Positions 27,038 through 36,329 of a stretch of DNA of 64,000 nucleotides are shown here, piece after piece (positions within the stretch are counted from its first letter, which is position 1; every line of letters starts with the position of its first letter). Origin of the DNA: Novosphingobium jiangmenense (GTDB lineage Bacteria > Pseudomonadota > Alphaproteobacteria > Sphingomonadales > Sphingomonadaceae); contig NZ_JADQDC010000007.1 in assembly GCF_015694345.1 (NCBI RefSeq), positions 144,468-208,467 of the forward strand, in the 5' to 3' direction. The notes under the pieces were generated by a model, which saw nothing but the letters and a program-made list of their open reading frames with translations, did no database searches and had not been told where the DNA came from. The translations under genes were made by a program, and so were the position numbers.

Positions 27038-27185
27038 ATGGCCGTTATCGCGCCGCTAACGGCAAATGTCACGGGCTCACAACAACGGGGCCGGTAGAGG
27101 CAAGAAGTTGGCCCCCTTCGGACAACGGTGCCGACTTCAATTGGGTAACAGGCAAGGTCAACATCCCCTTGGGAGAAGCGGAACA

Positions 27186-28190
27186 ATGACCTACGCCCCA
27201 TTCAAGGCTGCCTGTGTGCAGGCCGCCCCAGCCTACTTTGATCTCGATGGGGGCGTGAAGAAAACGATCGCTCTGATTAACGAAGCTGCCGATGCAGGCG
27301 CAAAGCTCATTGCCTTCCCTGAATGCTGGATCCCGGGCTATCCATGGTGGGCTTGGCTCGATGCACCGGCTGTGGGCATGCAATATGTTCAGCGCCACTT
27401 TGCCAACTGCATGACTGCAGACGGCAACGAAGTACAACAAATCGCGCAGGCCGCCATCGCGCGCGGAATCTATACTGTTCTGGGCTATAGCGAGCGAAAG
27501 GATGGCAGCCTTTTCATCGGTCAGATCCATATCGATCCATGGACCCGCACCATTACGCCCCGCCGCAAACTGAAGGCAACCCACACAGAGCGTACGATCT
27601 TCGGTGAAGGTGACGGTAGCGACTTCTTTGTTCGTGATACTCCGCTTGGTCGAATTGGCGCTCTATGCTGCTGGGAGCATCTCAATCCGCTGAACAAGCA
27701 TGCGATGTTTGCTCAGAACGAGCAGATACATATTGGTGCTTGGCCAGGCTTCTCTCTGTACGCTGGCAAGGCATTTGCTCTCGGGCCTGAACTCAACACA
27801 GCCGTAAGCCAAGTTTACGCCGCAGAAGGGCAGTGCTTTGTTCTAGCCGCAACGACCTTGGTTACCCAAGAGATTCAAGATCTGATTTGTGACACGGGCT
27901 TCAAGCAGGAACTCTTGCCGATAGGTGGTGGCACTGCCCGCATATTCGGCCCTGATGGTAGTCCACTGGCCGACGCGCTTGCCGAAGATGCGGAAGGGTT
28001 GATCTACGCAGACATCGATCTCTCGATGATCAGCCTAGCCAAAGCAGCCGCGGACCCAACGGGGCATTATTCGCGTGCTGACGTTTTCTACCTAGTCGCA
28101 AACCGCACGCGGCGAAGCGCCATGGTTGAAACGCAGGCCCCTTCGGCCCCGCGCGACATTGCTATAGTAGATGAGGCTGAGCGCGATTGA
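27186..28190 (+). CDS. Nitrilase
   Basis: 334 aa from the ATG at 27186, with GGAGAAG upstream. Carbon-nitrogen hydrolase fold with the catalytic set Glu46 (FPECWIPGYPWW), a Lys in RRKLKATH (128/130) and Cys162 (ALCCWEHLNPL). The FPECWIPGYPWW and CCWEHLNPL segments are those of true nitrilases (nitrile + 2 H2O -> acid + NH3) rather than amidases. Followed 33 bases later by an aldoxime dehydratase, giving the two-step aldoxime -> nitrile -> acid route in one transcript. GC is visibly lower than in the core genes. Confidence 0.93.
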   Translation: MTYAPFKAACVQAAPAYFDLDGGVKKTIALINEAADAGAKLIAFPECWIPGYPWWAWLDAPAVGMQYVQRHFANCMTADGNEVQQIAQAAIARGIYTVLGYSERKDGSLFIGQIHIDPWTRTITPRRKLKATHTERTIFGEGDGSDFFVRDTPLGRIGALCCWEHLNPLNKHAMFAQNEQIHIGAWPGFSLYAGKAFALGPELNTAVSQVYAAEGQCFVLAATTLVTQEIQDLICDTGFKQELLPIGGGTARIFGPDGSPLADALAEDAEGLIYADIDLSMISLAKAAADPTGHYSRADVFYLVANRTRRSAMVETQAPSAPRDIAIVDEAERD

Positions 28191-28223
28191 TGACCAGAGT
28201 ATAGTCGGATCGGAGATTTGCCC

Positions 28224-29243
28224 ATGCCCAAAAAGCAGCTTCCTGATGGTTGGGAACCACCGGTCCCGGCCTGGCAAACCGAGTATCCTGAAAGTGTCCG
28301 TGAAATCGTATTTGCTTACTTCGGCGCGCAGCGCCCTGAGGGTGCTAAACCGGGTGAATTCGTCTCTCAGCTTCGAGCATCAATACTGGGAAATCATGAG
28401 CCATCTTTTGTAACGCGTGCAACCTATGTCGATGCGACGAACTTTAGGAATGATGTGTTCATCGCCTACTGGCCGTCGCTAGAGGCGTACGAAGCTTGGT
28501 GGCGCACTTCCGAGTTTTCATCGTGGTGGTCGGCCGATAACCGCGTTTCTGAGGGCGAGGGCCTTTGGCGCGAAATTTACTCAGTCCGACCGCAGCGATT
28601 TGAAACGCTGTTTTCTAGCCGCAATCCGACCGGCGCGGCCGCACTGGGTTGTCCATTCGGAGAACCTGTGCGAGAGCACAATTACTGGGGCGGGATGCGA
28701 GATCGGATAGCCGACACGACACTTGCCAACGACAGCTTCGAACCATCTGGCGAACATACATCGGCAAGCTTAAGCGTTGAGGAATCTCGACGCCAAAGGA
28801 TTCGCGTCGACCTTCCGGACAACATCTGCCTGATCCGGTCAGGTCAAGATTTCAGCCAGTGTGGGGCACAGGAACGCTCGACATACGAGGATGTCGTTCG
28901 ACCACATCTTACGGCAGGAATGGCCTTCCTACGCGACAATCCCATAGAGTCGGGCTGCTTATCGTGCCGCCTGATGGATGAAGTAGACCTCGATGGCCAG
29001 TTCGCAGCCAAATCGTTCGGCCTTGCTGCATTCTCATCCCTGGCCCATCTTGAGAGTTGGGCAAAAAGTCATCCAAGCCACTTGGCGATCTTCGAGAGCT
29101 TTTTTCGAATGGTCGAAATGCGGGAAGGCAAGCTCGATCTGCGCCTGTGGCACGAGGTCCTGATCTTGGATGCTCAGGGTAGCTTATGTGAGTATGTGAA
29201 TTGTCACCCGAACACCGGATTTCTACGCTGGTTTCGACCGTGA
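28224..29243 (+). CDS. Aldoxime dehydratase (haem protein)
   Basis: 339 aa; ATG at 28224 with GGAG 8 nt upstream. Similar to phenylacetaldoxime dehydratase (OxdA/OxdB type): GDP-like N-terminus PDGWEPPVPAW, FVTRATYVDATNFRNDVFIAYW, GCPFGEPVREHNYWGGMRDR, and the SHPSHLAIFESFFRMV segment (about residues 282-295), which contains the histidine region expected to ligate haem. The enzyme dehydrates R-CH=NOH to R-CN. Length matches the family (about 350). It forms an operon with the nitrilase. Confidence 0.92.
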   Translation: MPKKQLPDGWEPPVPAWQTEYPESVREIVFAYFGAQRPEGAKPGEFVSQLRASILGNHEPSFVTRATYVDATNFRNDVFIAYWPSLEAYEAWWRTSEFSSWWSADNRVSEGEGLWREIYSVRPQRFETLFSSRNPTGAAALGCPFGEPVREHNYWGGMRDRIADTTLANDSFEPSGEHTSASLSVEESRRQRIRVDLPDNICLIRSGQDFSQCGAQERSTYEDVVRPHLTAGMAFLRDNPIESGCLSCRLMDEVDLDGQFAAKSFGLAAFSSLAHLESWAKSHPSHLAIFESFFRMVEMREGKLDLRLWHEVLILDAQGSLCEYVNCHPNTGFLRWFRP

Positions 29244-29669
29244 TTGCGGATTGGCGCCGACGGCCCAGCTCTCTTAGCCAGCGCCTCTAACTCCGTTCGT
29301 CGCGCAAAGCGAAGAAGCCCAGATTGTTGCTGAGATCGCTAATAAGCCTTTGAGTGGCCAGCGTCGGCTTCTTGACTGACGCCTACGCTCCATCGTTGCA
29401 TTGCTTCTCAGATGAGGCGGGCACCTTCAGTCCAGAGGGGGATTCGCTGCAATCCTCCGTCTTCGCGATTTGGTTGCTCGACAAACGTCCAATGAGCAGC
29501 AGTTCGGTCGAGCTCAGGGTGAAGTTAACACGCATATTTTCGATTCAACGCCGAAAAGGCACGACTCGACCCGCTTACATAGCGCTTACACAAAAGCGCA
29601 TAAGCGAGGCTGTAAGCAAGCGCCACACCGTCGTGCTCAGCATATAAGAATGATTTCATTTGAAAAAAC
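29244..29669 (+). other. Gene-free island/tRNA junction with GCTTACA repeats
   Basis: A 426-base stretch between the aldoxime dehydratase and the tRNA-Gly 3' end. No convincing gene is seen; a 97-codon open frame at 29354-29647 has no ribosome site or recognisable motif. Near 29571-29620 there are two direct copies of GCTTACA and one inverted copy (TGTAAGC). These could be recombinase or excisionase arm sites, but this is conjecture. No integrase gene is present here. Confidence 0.4.
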
Positions 29670-29744
29670 TGGAGCGGGCGAAGGGATTCGAACCCTCGAC
29701 CCCAACCTTGGCAAGGTTGTGCTCTACCCCTGAGCTACGCCCGC
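29670..29744 (-). tRNA. tRNA-Gly (anticodon GCC), CCA encoded
   Basis: Read on the minus strand it folds as a full cloverleaf: acceptor arms GCGGGCG/CGCCCGC, D-arm TAGCTCAGGGGTAGAGC, anticodon loop TTGCCAA between CAACC/GGTTG, T-loop TTCGAAT, discriminator T, and a genomic CCA at 29670-29672. The 3' end points toward the accessory region. Gly(GCC) genes are known insertion sites for ICEclc-type elements. Confidence 0.97.
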
Positions 29745-29941
29745 TCGTGCGTTTCTGGCCGGTGGGAAAGTGCCCCGTCCGGCTGGGGTGTGGGCGCCTC
29801 TAACGGTGACTCGGAAAGAGCGCAACACCAAAAATGCATGTTCTGCGAAGTCTTTCGCAAAAGCCCCGATTCCCCTTGCCGAAGCGCCAAGCCTTCCCAC
29901 ATTGTGCGGCAAACCTGAAATCATCCGACCGGAGAAGCATC

Positions 29942-30847
29942 TTGGCCAGCATGGGGCTCAATCTCGACGAACAGAAGGCGGTAGACCGCTTCCGCAAGAA
30001 CGTGGTCGAGCCGTCGATGACCAAGCTGGTGATTCTCGATTTCTGGGCGGAATGGTGCGGTCCGTGCAAGGCGCTGACCCCGGTGCTTGAAAAGGTTGCT
30101 GCCGAATATGCCGACAAGGGCGTGGTCCTCGCCAAGGTCAACGTTGACGAGGAACAGTTCATCGCCGCGCAGTTCCAGGTGCGTTCGATCCCCACAGTCT
30201 ATGCGATGTTCCAGGGCCAGCCAGTGGCCGACCTCACGCCCGCACGCACCGAATCGCAGCTCAAGCAGTACCTCGACCAGATTCTCGCCAAACTGCCGGT
30301 TCAGGGCGGAGAGCCCGAGCAGGACGTGACGCCGCTGCTGGCCATGGGCGAGGAAGTTCTGGCCGAAGGCGATGGCGAACGTGCTGCGAGCATCTTTGCC
30401 CAGATCGTCGAGATCGCGCCCGACAATGCACAGGCCCACGCTGGCCTCGTCCGCGCGCTGATTGCGGCAGGGCAGAAGGACGAGGCGCAAGCTGTCCTCG
30501 ATTCGCTCGATCCCAAGCTCGCTGCCGACCCGGCCCTGGCGCAGGCGCGCTCGGCGCTGGCGTTGGCCGAGGACGCGCCGGAAGAGGGTGAACTTGCCGC
30601 CCTGCGCGCTGCGGCGGCAGAGCGCCCCGCCGACATGGAAGCCCAGCTCGCCTTCGCCAACGGCCTCTATGCCGCAGGCCAGCGCGACGAGGCAGCAGCC
30701 AAGCTGCTCGCCATGATTGCCGCCGATCGCGAATGGAACGAAGGCGCCGCCAAGGCCCGCCTGCTGCAGATCTTCGAGGCGACGGGCCTTGAGGACCCAT
30801 GGGTTTCGGCCACCCGCCGCAAGCTCTCCACCGTGCTGTTCGGCTGA
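29942..30847 (+). CDS. Thioredoxin-TPR protein (CnoX/YbbN-like)
   Basis: About 301 aa. The TTG at 29942 is chosen because GGAGAAG lies 5-8 nt upstream; an ATG at 29951 is the alternative. An N-terminal thioredoxin domain with an intact WCGPC active site (about residue 40) is followed by a helical TPR-type domain (ALADAP, AALRAAAAERPADMEAQLAFANGLYAAGQRDEAAAKLL). This matches the CnoX chaperone/redox-holdase family. The Lon-N gene follows 5 bases later, a common pairing in alphaproteobacteria. Confidence 0.9.
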   Translation: MASMGLNLDEQKAVDRFRKNVVEPSMTKLVILDFWAEWCGPCKALTPVLEKVAAEYADKGVVLAKVNVDEEQFIAAQFQVRSIPTVYAMFQGQPVADLTPARTESQLKQYLDQILAKLPVQGGEPEQDVTPLLAMGEEVLAEGDGERAASIFAQIVEIAPDNAQAHAGLVRALIAAGQKDEAQAVLDSLDPKLAADPALAQARSALALAEDAPEEGELAALRAAAAERPADMEAQLAFANGLYAAGQRDEAAAKLLAMIAADREWNEGAAKARLLQIFEATGLEDPWVSATRRKLSTVLFG

Positions 30848-30852
30848 CCCCG

Positions 30853-31482
30853 ATGGGCGCGAGCGCAACCACGACGCGCCTGTCGATCTTCCCGCTGACA
30901 GGCGCGGTCCTCTATCCCGGCCTGCAGCTGCCGCTGCATATCTTCGAGCCCCGCTATCGCGCCATGGTCAGCGATTCGCTGGCGCGCGACCGGCGTATCG
31001 CGATGATCCAGCCGCAGGCACCGGGCGAGGGTGCGCCGCTGTTCCGGATCGGCTGCGTCGGCAGGATTGCTGATGTCGAGGCTTTGGAGGACGGCCGCTT
31101 CAACCTCGTCCTCGAAGGCATCTCGCGCTTCCGCATGATTCGCGAACTCGACGTGACCACGCCGTTCCGCCAGATCGAGGCCGAGCTGATCGAGGACGAC
31201 ATGGCCGAGGCGCTCAGCGCGGTCGAACGCGCCTCGTTCGAACAGGAAGCTCGCCGCTTCGCCGATGCGCAGGGCTATGCGGTCGATTGGGATTCGGTCG
31301 GCCGCCTCGACGATATGTCGCTGATCAACGGCGTCTCGCAGATCGCCCCGTTCGATGCCGCGGCCAAGCAGGCCCTGCTCGAAGCCGATTCGCTCGCCGC
31401 CCGCTGCGAACTGCTGGTCCAACTCATGCAGTTCTTCGGCAAGCGCGACAGCGACGACGGCGGGCGAGTGACGCTGCAGTAA
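30853..31482 (+). CDS. LON N-terminal substrate-binding domain protein
   Basis: 209 aa. The whole protein is the LON substrate-binding fold: LPLHIFEPRYRAMV (about residues 25-38), GRIADVEALEDGRFNLVLEGISRFR, and a helical C-terminus. There is no AAA+ ATPase or Ser-Lys protease part, so it is not a protease by itself. Possibly an adaptor or quality-control factor alongside the CnoX-like thioredoxin. Confidence 0.9.
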   Translation: MGASATTTRLSIFPLTGAVLYPGLQLPLHIFEPRYRAMVSDSLARDRRIAMIQPQAPGEGAPLFRIGCVGRIADVEALEDGRFNLVLEGISRFRMIRELDVTTPFRQIEAELIEDDMAEALSAVERASFEQEARRFADAQGYAVDWDSVGRLDDMSLINGVSQIAPFDAAAKQALLEADSLAARCELLVQLMQFFGKRDSDDGGRVTLQ

Positions 31483-31485
31483 ACT

Positions 31486-31863
31486 TCAGACGTCCTTAGC
31501 GAACTGTTCGATGAACCGTTCAGCAACCGAACGTCCTTTCGCTGTAAGCCGCAGCAATTTGCGCCGGTTATCAAGGTCGTCGGTCTCAGCTCGCAGCCAA
31601 CCTAAGGCGATGTCGCGATATTCGCGATGGTCTTCAAGCAGAACTTTGTAGGTATTTTTAATGCTCTTTGTGAGAGCGCCTTTTGCTTCATCAAAGATTT
31701 CAGAGGGAGTCATGGGCCGCCCCATTGTGTCGGCAGTGGCAGCAATAAAGAAAAAGGCAGCTTGATTAATAGTGAGCCGGTCGTTTCCCTCTTGGGCTAT
31801 CAAGATCAGAGACTTGGATGCCGCCATAAATTGGCCCGACTTCGCATAAGCTTTGTCCAACAT
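31486..31863 (-). CDS. MarR-like winged-helix protein
   Basis: About 125 aa from the ATG at 31863; a TTG at 31902 would add 13 residues. Helical with a central segment (TINQAAFFFIAATADTMGRPMTPSEIFDEAKG) and a likely wing ending in RRKLLRLTAKGRSVAERFI, the shape of MarR-type regulators and phage-like wHTH proteins. Base composition is visibly lower in GC than either neighbour, so it may be an acquired gene set between two core genes. Ligand and targets unknown. Confidence 0.6.
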   Translation of the reverse strand: MLDKAYAKSGQFMAASKSLILIAQEGNDRLTINQAAFFFIAATADTMGRPMTPSEIFDEAKGALTKSIKNTYKVLLEDHREYRDIALGWLRAETDDLDNRRKLLRLTAKGRSVAERFIEQFAKDV

Positions 31864-31908
31864 AAGTAGGCCCTTTTTCGTACCTAGAACGCTTGATCTC
31901 AAGCCAAA

Positions 31909-32529
31909 CTAGAACTGCGCCTGAATCCCGTCGATCACGAACTGAGCGGCGAGCGCTGCCAGTAGCACGCCGAGCAGTCGGGTGATCACCGCCTCGACCT
32001 GCGAGCCCAGCGCCCGGATCAGGGGGCGCGCGGCAACAAGCGCGACGAAGCTCAGCACCATCACCACGCCCAATGCGGCGAGGATCACGCCCGTTTCCTC
32101 GATCCCGTTGGCCCGCGCCGTCAGCAGCATGACCGAGGCGATCGAGCCGGGGCCGGCCAGCATCGGCATGGCCATCGGGAATACCGAGACGTCCTCGACC
32201 TGCGGCTGCGCAGTGCGCACCTTCTCGGCCCGCTCCTCACGGCGTTCGGTACGCTTTTCGAACACCATGTCGAGCGCGATCAGGAACAGCATGATGCCTC
32301 CGGCAATGCGGAAGCTGTCGAGTTCGATGTGCAGCGCGCCCAGCAGGTCCTCGCCGAACAACGCGAAGACCAGCAGGATGCCGGTGGCGATCAGGCAGGC
32401 GCGCAGGGCCATGGAAAAGGCCTGCTTCGCGGTCGCATTGGCGGTCAGCCCTGCGTAGATCGGCGCGCAGCCGGGCGGGTCAATCACCACGAACAGCGTG
32501 ACGAAGGCGGAGAGAAACAGCTGCCACAT
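31909..32529 (-). CDS. MarC-family membrane protein
   Basis: 206 aa with six predicted transmembrane segments (about residues 1-22, 40-60, 66-88, 118-140, 145-165, 180-203). N-terminal FVTLFVVIDPPGCAPIYAGLT is the UPF0056/MarC signature. The family was once linked to multiple antibiotic resistance, but its role is unresolved. It sits 4 bases from the following gene on the same strand. Confidence 0.92.
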   Translation of the reverse strand: MWQLFLSAFVTLFVVIDPPGCAPIYAGLTANATAKQAFSMALRACLIATGILLVFALFGEDLLGALHIELDSFRIAGGIMLFLIALDMVFEKRTERREERAEKVRTAQPQVEDVSVFPMAMPMLAGPGSIASVMLLTARANGIEETGVILAALGVVMVLSFVALVAARPLIRALGSQVEAVITRLLGVLLAALAAQFVIDGIQAQF

Positions 32530-32533
32530 CGCC

Positions 32534-33304
32534 TCAGGCTCCGTTCGCTTTGAAGCTGCGGGCGATCACTTCGGCCATCGCGCCGTCCTTCCATATCCAG
32601 GCGGTGAAGCGGCGGCTGCCATCGGGCATCACGCTGGAACGCCACGCAAGACTGCCGTCGCGCGATTGGCCGTCCTTGCTGTCGCCGCCTTCGGAGGCCG
32701 GAATTGCGCCTGCCAGCGGACGCATCGGCGGCAGCTTGCTGTCCTCCTTGCGCTCGCGCTTGCTGCCCGGCTGCGGCGGTGGATCACCCGCGGGACGGCG
32801 GCGGGCAGGGCAGTCTGCCACCTTGCCCTCGGCCCAATCAACTTCGCGCAAAGGGGAGGCGAGATCCTGCCCGTCATCAAGCACCCACTTCCAGTCGATC
32901 TTGCCCTTGAACTGGCGCTGCCAGACGGTGACGTATTCGCCGTCGCCGCCGCCGGGGCCTTGCCACGCGCCATAAGTCAGCCCGGCGGTGCCATCGCAGC
33001 TGATCCACGCCAGATGCGGCGCCCACTTCACCGGCGCAGGCGGGTCCTTGCGCTCCTTGAGCAACGTCCTGGCCAGCTTGCGCCCGCCTTCGAACATTTC
33101 CGCGTTTTCGTCTGCCGTCTCGCGAAACGCGGTCCACTGCCCCTTCTCGCGAGCGAGGCGGGAAAAGCCGATGTCGGCAGCAATCAGGGCGGAAGGATTG
33201 GCATAGGCGCGTTGCGGGCGGCCAGCGCCTTGCGATTCGGGAGCAGGTTGAGTGACCGCGGGGGCGGCAAGCGCGAGCAATGCGAGGGGGATCAAACGCT
33301 TCAT
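32534..33304 (-). CDS. Secreted protein of unknown function (SnoaL/NTF2-like tendency)
   Basis: 256 aa with a short signal peptide (MKRLIPLALLALAAPAV). The region ALIAADIGFSRLAREKGQWTAFRETADENAEMF resembles the start of SnoaL/DUF4440 domains; the middle has Trp-rich strands and a charged Pro-rich linker (DPPPQPGSKRERKEDSK). Presumably periplasmic. Not recognised beyond this. It lies immediately upstream of MarC in transcription order. Confidence 0.7.
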   Translation of the reverse strand: MKRLIPLALLALAAPAVTQPAPESQGAGRPQRAYANPSALIAADIGFSRLAREKGQWTAFRETADENAEMFEGGRKLARTLLKERKDPPAPVKWAPHLAWISCDGTAGLTYGAWQGPGGGDGEYVTVWQRQFKGKIDWKWVLDDGQDLASPLREVDWAEGKVADCPARRRPAGDPPPQPGSKRERKEDSKLPPMRPLAGAIPASEGGDSKDGQSRDGSLAWRSSVMPDGSRRFTAWIWKDGAMAEVIARSFKANGA

Positions 33305-33354
33305 GGCCTGAGCCTAGCCGAAGCGCTGTGCGGTGCCCACCCCGTAGCTCTTCG

Positions 33355-34248
33355 TCAGATCGCGTCCGCCGCCAGTTCCAGCCCTTCGTTGCGGTAGGCT
33401 GCCACCAGCGCATTGCGCAGCAGTACAGCAATCGTCATCGGGCCGACGCCACCGGGCACCGGCGTGATGGCCGAGGCGACCTCGGCAGCCGAGGCATAGT
33501 CTACATCGCCCACCAGCTTGGTCTTGCCCGCCTCGGCACCCGGCACGCGGTTGATGCCCACGTCGATCACAGTCGCGCCCGGTTTGATCCAGTCGCCCTT
33601 GACCATCTCGGGACGCCCCACCGCAGCCACCACGATATCGGCGCGCTTCACCACCTCTGCGAGGTTCTTCGTGCGGCTGTGTGCCACCGTGACCGTGCAG
33701 CTTTCCGCGATCAGCAGCTGCGCCATCGGCTTGCCGACGATGTTGGACCGCCCGATCACCACGGCATCGAGGCCTGAAAGGTCGCCCAGCTTGTCCTTGA
33801 GTAGCATCAGGCAGCCCAGCGGGGTGCAGGGCACGAAGCCCGGCTGGCCTACCGCGAGGCGGCCGGCGTTGGTCACGTGGAAACCATCGACGTCCTTGTC
33901 AGGATTGATCGCGGCGATGACTTTCTGCTCGTCGATATGCTTCGGGAGCGGCAGTTGCACGAGGATGCCGTCGACCGCCGGGTCGGCGTTGAGTTGCTCG
34001 ACCATCGCCAGCAGATCGGCTTCCGACGTTTCGGCGGGCAGCTTGTGTTCGAAGCTGTTCATCCCCGCTTCCACGGTGCTCTTGCCCTTCGAGCGGACAT
34101 AGACCTGGCTTGCCGGGTCCTCGCCCACCAGCACCACGGCGAGACCCGCCTTGCGCCCGGCCTTGGCCTCGAACGCAGCGGCAAGGTCGCCTACGCGGGC
34201 GCGCAGGGTGGCGGCAAAGGCCTTTCCGTCGATCACGGCAGCAGTCAT
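33355..34248 (-). CDS. folD: Methylenetetrahydrofolate dehydrogenase/cyclohydrolase
   Basis: 297 aa, full length. Catalytic lysine region [14 protein letters not shown], then [13 protein letters not shown], and the NADP-binding [16 protein letters not shown] plus [10 protein letters not shown] and [19 protein letters not shown]. Interconverts 5,10-methylene-, methenyl- and 10-formyl-THF for one-carbon metabolism in the cytosol. Confidence 0.97.
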   Translation of the reverse strand: MTAAVIDGKAFAATLRARVGDLAAAFEAKAGRKAGLAVVLVGEDPASQVYVRSKGKSTVEAGMNSFEHKLPAETSEADLLAMVEQLNADPAVDGILVQLPLPKHIDEQKVIAAINPDKDVDGFHVTNAGRLAVGQPGFVPCTPLGCLMLLKDKLGDLSGLDAVVIGRSNIVGKPMAQLLIAESCTVTVAHSRTKNLAEVVKRADIVVAAVGRPEMVKGDWIKPGATVIDVGINRVPGAEAGKTKLVGDVDYASAAEVASAITPVPGGVGPMTIAVLLRNALVAAYRNEGLELAADAI

Positions 34249-34279
34249 TGCGGGATTCCGTCCAGTTTTGTGAGGCGCC

Positions 34280-34579
34280 TCAAACCGCCGTGGCGAGCGA
34301 GGCGAAGAAGAACAGGACCTGCACCAGGATGCGCAGGCCGAAGATGAGGATCATCGGCGAGAAGTCGATCCCGCCGGTGTTGGGCATGACCCGGCGGATC
34401 GGGTTGAGCATCGGATCGAGGATCGCGCCCAGCGCCGTCCATACCGCGGCCACCGCCTTGTTGTGCAGGTTCACCACATTGAAGGCGATCAGCAGGCTCA
34501 GCACGAACTGCACGATCACGACCATAACGACGATGTCGATAAGCTGGGAAAAGACCGAGATCAGTGTGTAGAGCAGCAT
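34280..34579 (-). CDS. YggT family membrane protein
   Basis: 99 aa with two hydrophobic segments (about residues 5-30 and 65-92) and the family signature [24 protein letters not shown]. YggT proteins are small inner-membrane proteins linked to division and osmotic homeostasis. It lies just upstream of folD on the same strand. The 162 bases upstream (34580-34741) hold no visible gene. Confidence 0.92.
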   Translation of the reverse strand: MLLYTLISVFSQLIDIVVMVVIVQFVLSLLIAFNVVNLHNKAVAAVWTALGAILDPMLNPIRRVMPNTGGIDFSPMILIFGLRILVQVLFFFASLATAV

Positions 34580-34741
34580 TGGCGCGGTTTCCTAAGGGAC
34601 CCTGCAGGCTTGCAGCGGTTCCCCGCTCCTAGCCGACCCTCTTGGCGGGCCACAAGTGCCCGCGATGCCGCTACGGGACGGCACTTGCGCCGCTTTGTAT
34701 GTGCCACATACTATTTAGGCAAGGTGCGCCAGCAACCAAAC

Positions 34742-35272
34742 TCAGGGCGCGAGCGTGGTGCTGTCGACATGCCAGCGCAATTGCTCGGCCGTCGCACCGG
34801 GGACATTGTTGACGCGGCGCAGGATGACCTCGCCGCTGACCGTGCGGTCGCCATCGGTGATGACCACGGGCGCGGTGTAATAGATCGAACCTGCGGCTCC
34901 TTCCTGCTGCCCTTCACCTACCACCACCGAGGGAGATTTCAGGCGGCCCCAGGCTTGAGCGAACGTTGCCGCGTCCATGCCGCTGCGCGCGCCCTTGTCA
35001 CCCCAGAATGCGCGAACCGAATGCCAGTCGCGCGCTTCGATAGCGGCAGCGAAGGCGTCGAGCACTTCCTCGGGACGCTTTGCCAAGGAGGGTTGGGACG
35101 CATGGGTCTCTGTCGTCCGCAGGGGCGCGGGAATTGCCAGGGTGCTGGACGCAGCCGCGGGGGCGGCTGCGGTCGCCGCATCGGCGGCAGGCTGGGCGGG
35201 GCCCTTCTGGCAGCCGCCCAGATGAAAGACGAGCGCCGAAGCGGCAGCAGTGGCAAGTGCGGTCCGGATCAT
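34742..35272 (-). CDS. Putative lipoprotein
   Basis: 176 aa with a type II signal peptide: lipobox LGGC at about residues 18-21. A low-complexity Ala-rich linker follows, then a compact domain (EEVLDAFAAAIEARDWHSVRAFWG) suggesting an NTF2/SnoaL-like fold. No enzymatic residues are recognised. Probably anchored in the periplasmic leaflet; role unknown. Confidence 0.75.
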   Translation of the reverse strand: MIRTALATAAASALVFHLGGCQKGPAQPAADAATAAAPAAASSTLAIPAPLRTTETHASQPSLAKRPEEVLDAFAAAIEARDWHSVRAFWGDKGARSGMDAATFAQAWGRLKSPSVVVGEGQQEGAAGSIYYTAPVVITDGDRTVSGEVILRRVNNVPGATAEQLRWHVDSTTLAP

Positions 35273-35344
35273 GCGGCAGGGACGAGCGGCAACCGATCCG
35301 GTTCCGCGCTTAATCCAAACATAATCTAATTGGGACCGGGTGAG

Positions 35345-36253
35345 TCAGGCCCGGATCAGCGTCCCCGCCCCGCGCGCCGTGAAGATCTCGAGCAGCATTG
35401 CATGGGGCACGCGCCCGTCGAGCACGACCGTCGCCTCGCAGCCTGCCTCGACCGCGTGGACGCAGGTTTCGAGCTTGGGGATCATGCCGCCGCTGATCGT
35501 GCCGTCTTCGGCCAGCCGCGCGATGTCGGCGGGGCGCAGGTCGGTCAGCAGGTTCTTGTCCTTGTCGAGCACGCCCGGAACGTCGGTCAGCAGGAACAGA
35601 CGCGAGGCACCCAGCGCGGCGGCAATCGCCCCCGCCATGGTGTCAGCGTTGATGTTGTAGGTCTCACCATCCGGCCCGACGCCAATCGGCGCGATCACCG
35701 GGATCATCCCGGCGTTGACGATGGTGTCGATCACGGTGGTATCGATCCGGTCGGGCTCGCCAACGAAGCCGAGGTCGACAACGATCGGATCGCCATCCTC
35801 GCCTGCGACGGCCTTGGGCGACTTCTTCGCCTCAACCTTGCGCGCAATGACCATGCCGCCGTCCTTGCCCGAAATGCCGATGGCCTTGCCGCCTGCGCGG
35901 GCGATCCAGCTGACCAGTTCCTTGTTGATCGCGCCCGCCAGCACCATTTCAGCAACCTCGGCGGTCTGCTTGTCGGTGACGCGGAGGCCATCGACGAACT
36001 GCGATTCGATGCCCAATGCTTTCAGCATTCGCCCGATCTGCGGCCCGCCGCCATGGACGACCACCGGATTGATGCCGACCGCCTTGAGAAGCACGATGTC
36101 CTCGGCAAAGTCCTGCGCCAGTTCGGGATCGCCCATCGCGTGGCCGCCGTACTTCACCACGAAGGTCTTGCCGGCATAGCGCTGGAGATAGGGCAGCGCC
36201 TCGGTCAGGGTCTGTGCCTTGGCAAGCATCGCGGGGTCGTGGTTCTGGCTCAT
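35345..36253 (-). CDS. argB: Acetylglutamate kinase
   Basis: 302 aa from the ATG at 36253; longer starts are not supported. Nucleotide-binding [11 protein letters not shown] (about residues 32-42), [10 protein letters not shown], and the substrate/ATP region [13 protein letters not shown] followed by [17 protein letters not shown]. Phosphorylates N-acetylglutamate in arginine synthesis. The N-terminal helix present here is typical of the arginine-inhibitable forms. Confidence 0.97.
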   Translation of the reverse strand: MSQNHDPAMLAKAQTLTEALPYLQRYAGKTFVVKYGGHAMGDPELAQDFAEDIVLLKAVGINPVVVHGGGPQIGRMLKALGIESQFVDGLRVTDKQTAEVAEMVLAGAINKELVSWIARAGGKAIGISGKDGGMVIARKVEAKKSPKAVAGEDGDPIVVDLGFVGEPDRIDTTVIDTIVNAGMIPVIAPIGVGPDGETYNINADTMAGAIAAALGASRLFLLTDVPGVLDKDKNLLTDLRPADIARLAEDGTISGGMIPKLETCVHAVEAGCEATVVLDGRVPHAMLLEIFTARGAGTLIRA

Positions 36254-36329
36254 GCGCGCGCCCTTACGCGCAAACCCTCCGGAATCCAATATTGGCGTTG
36301 CGCGGCAAGCGGCAGCTTATGCCGTTCAA

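Noticed and set aside
29354..29647. 97-codon frame beside the tRNA, considered as an integrase remnant
   Set aside because: No tyrosine-recombinase residues, no ribosome site, and no similarity recognised.
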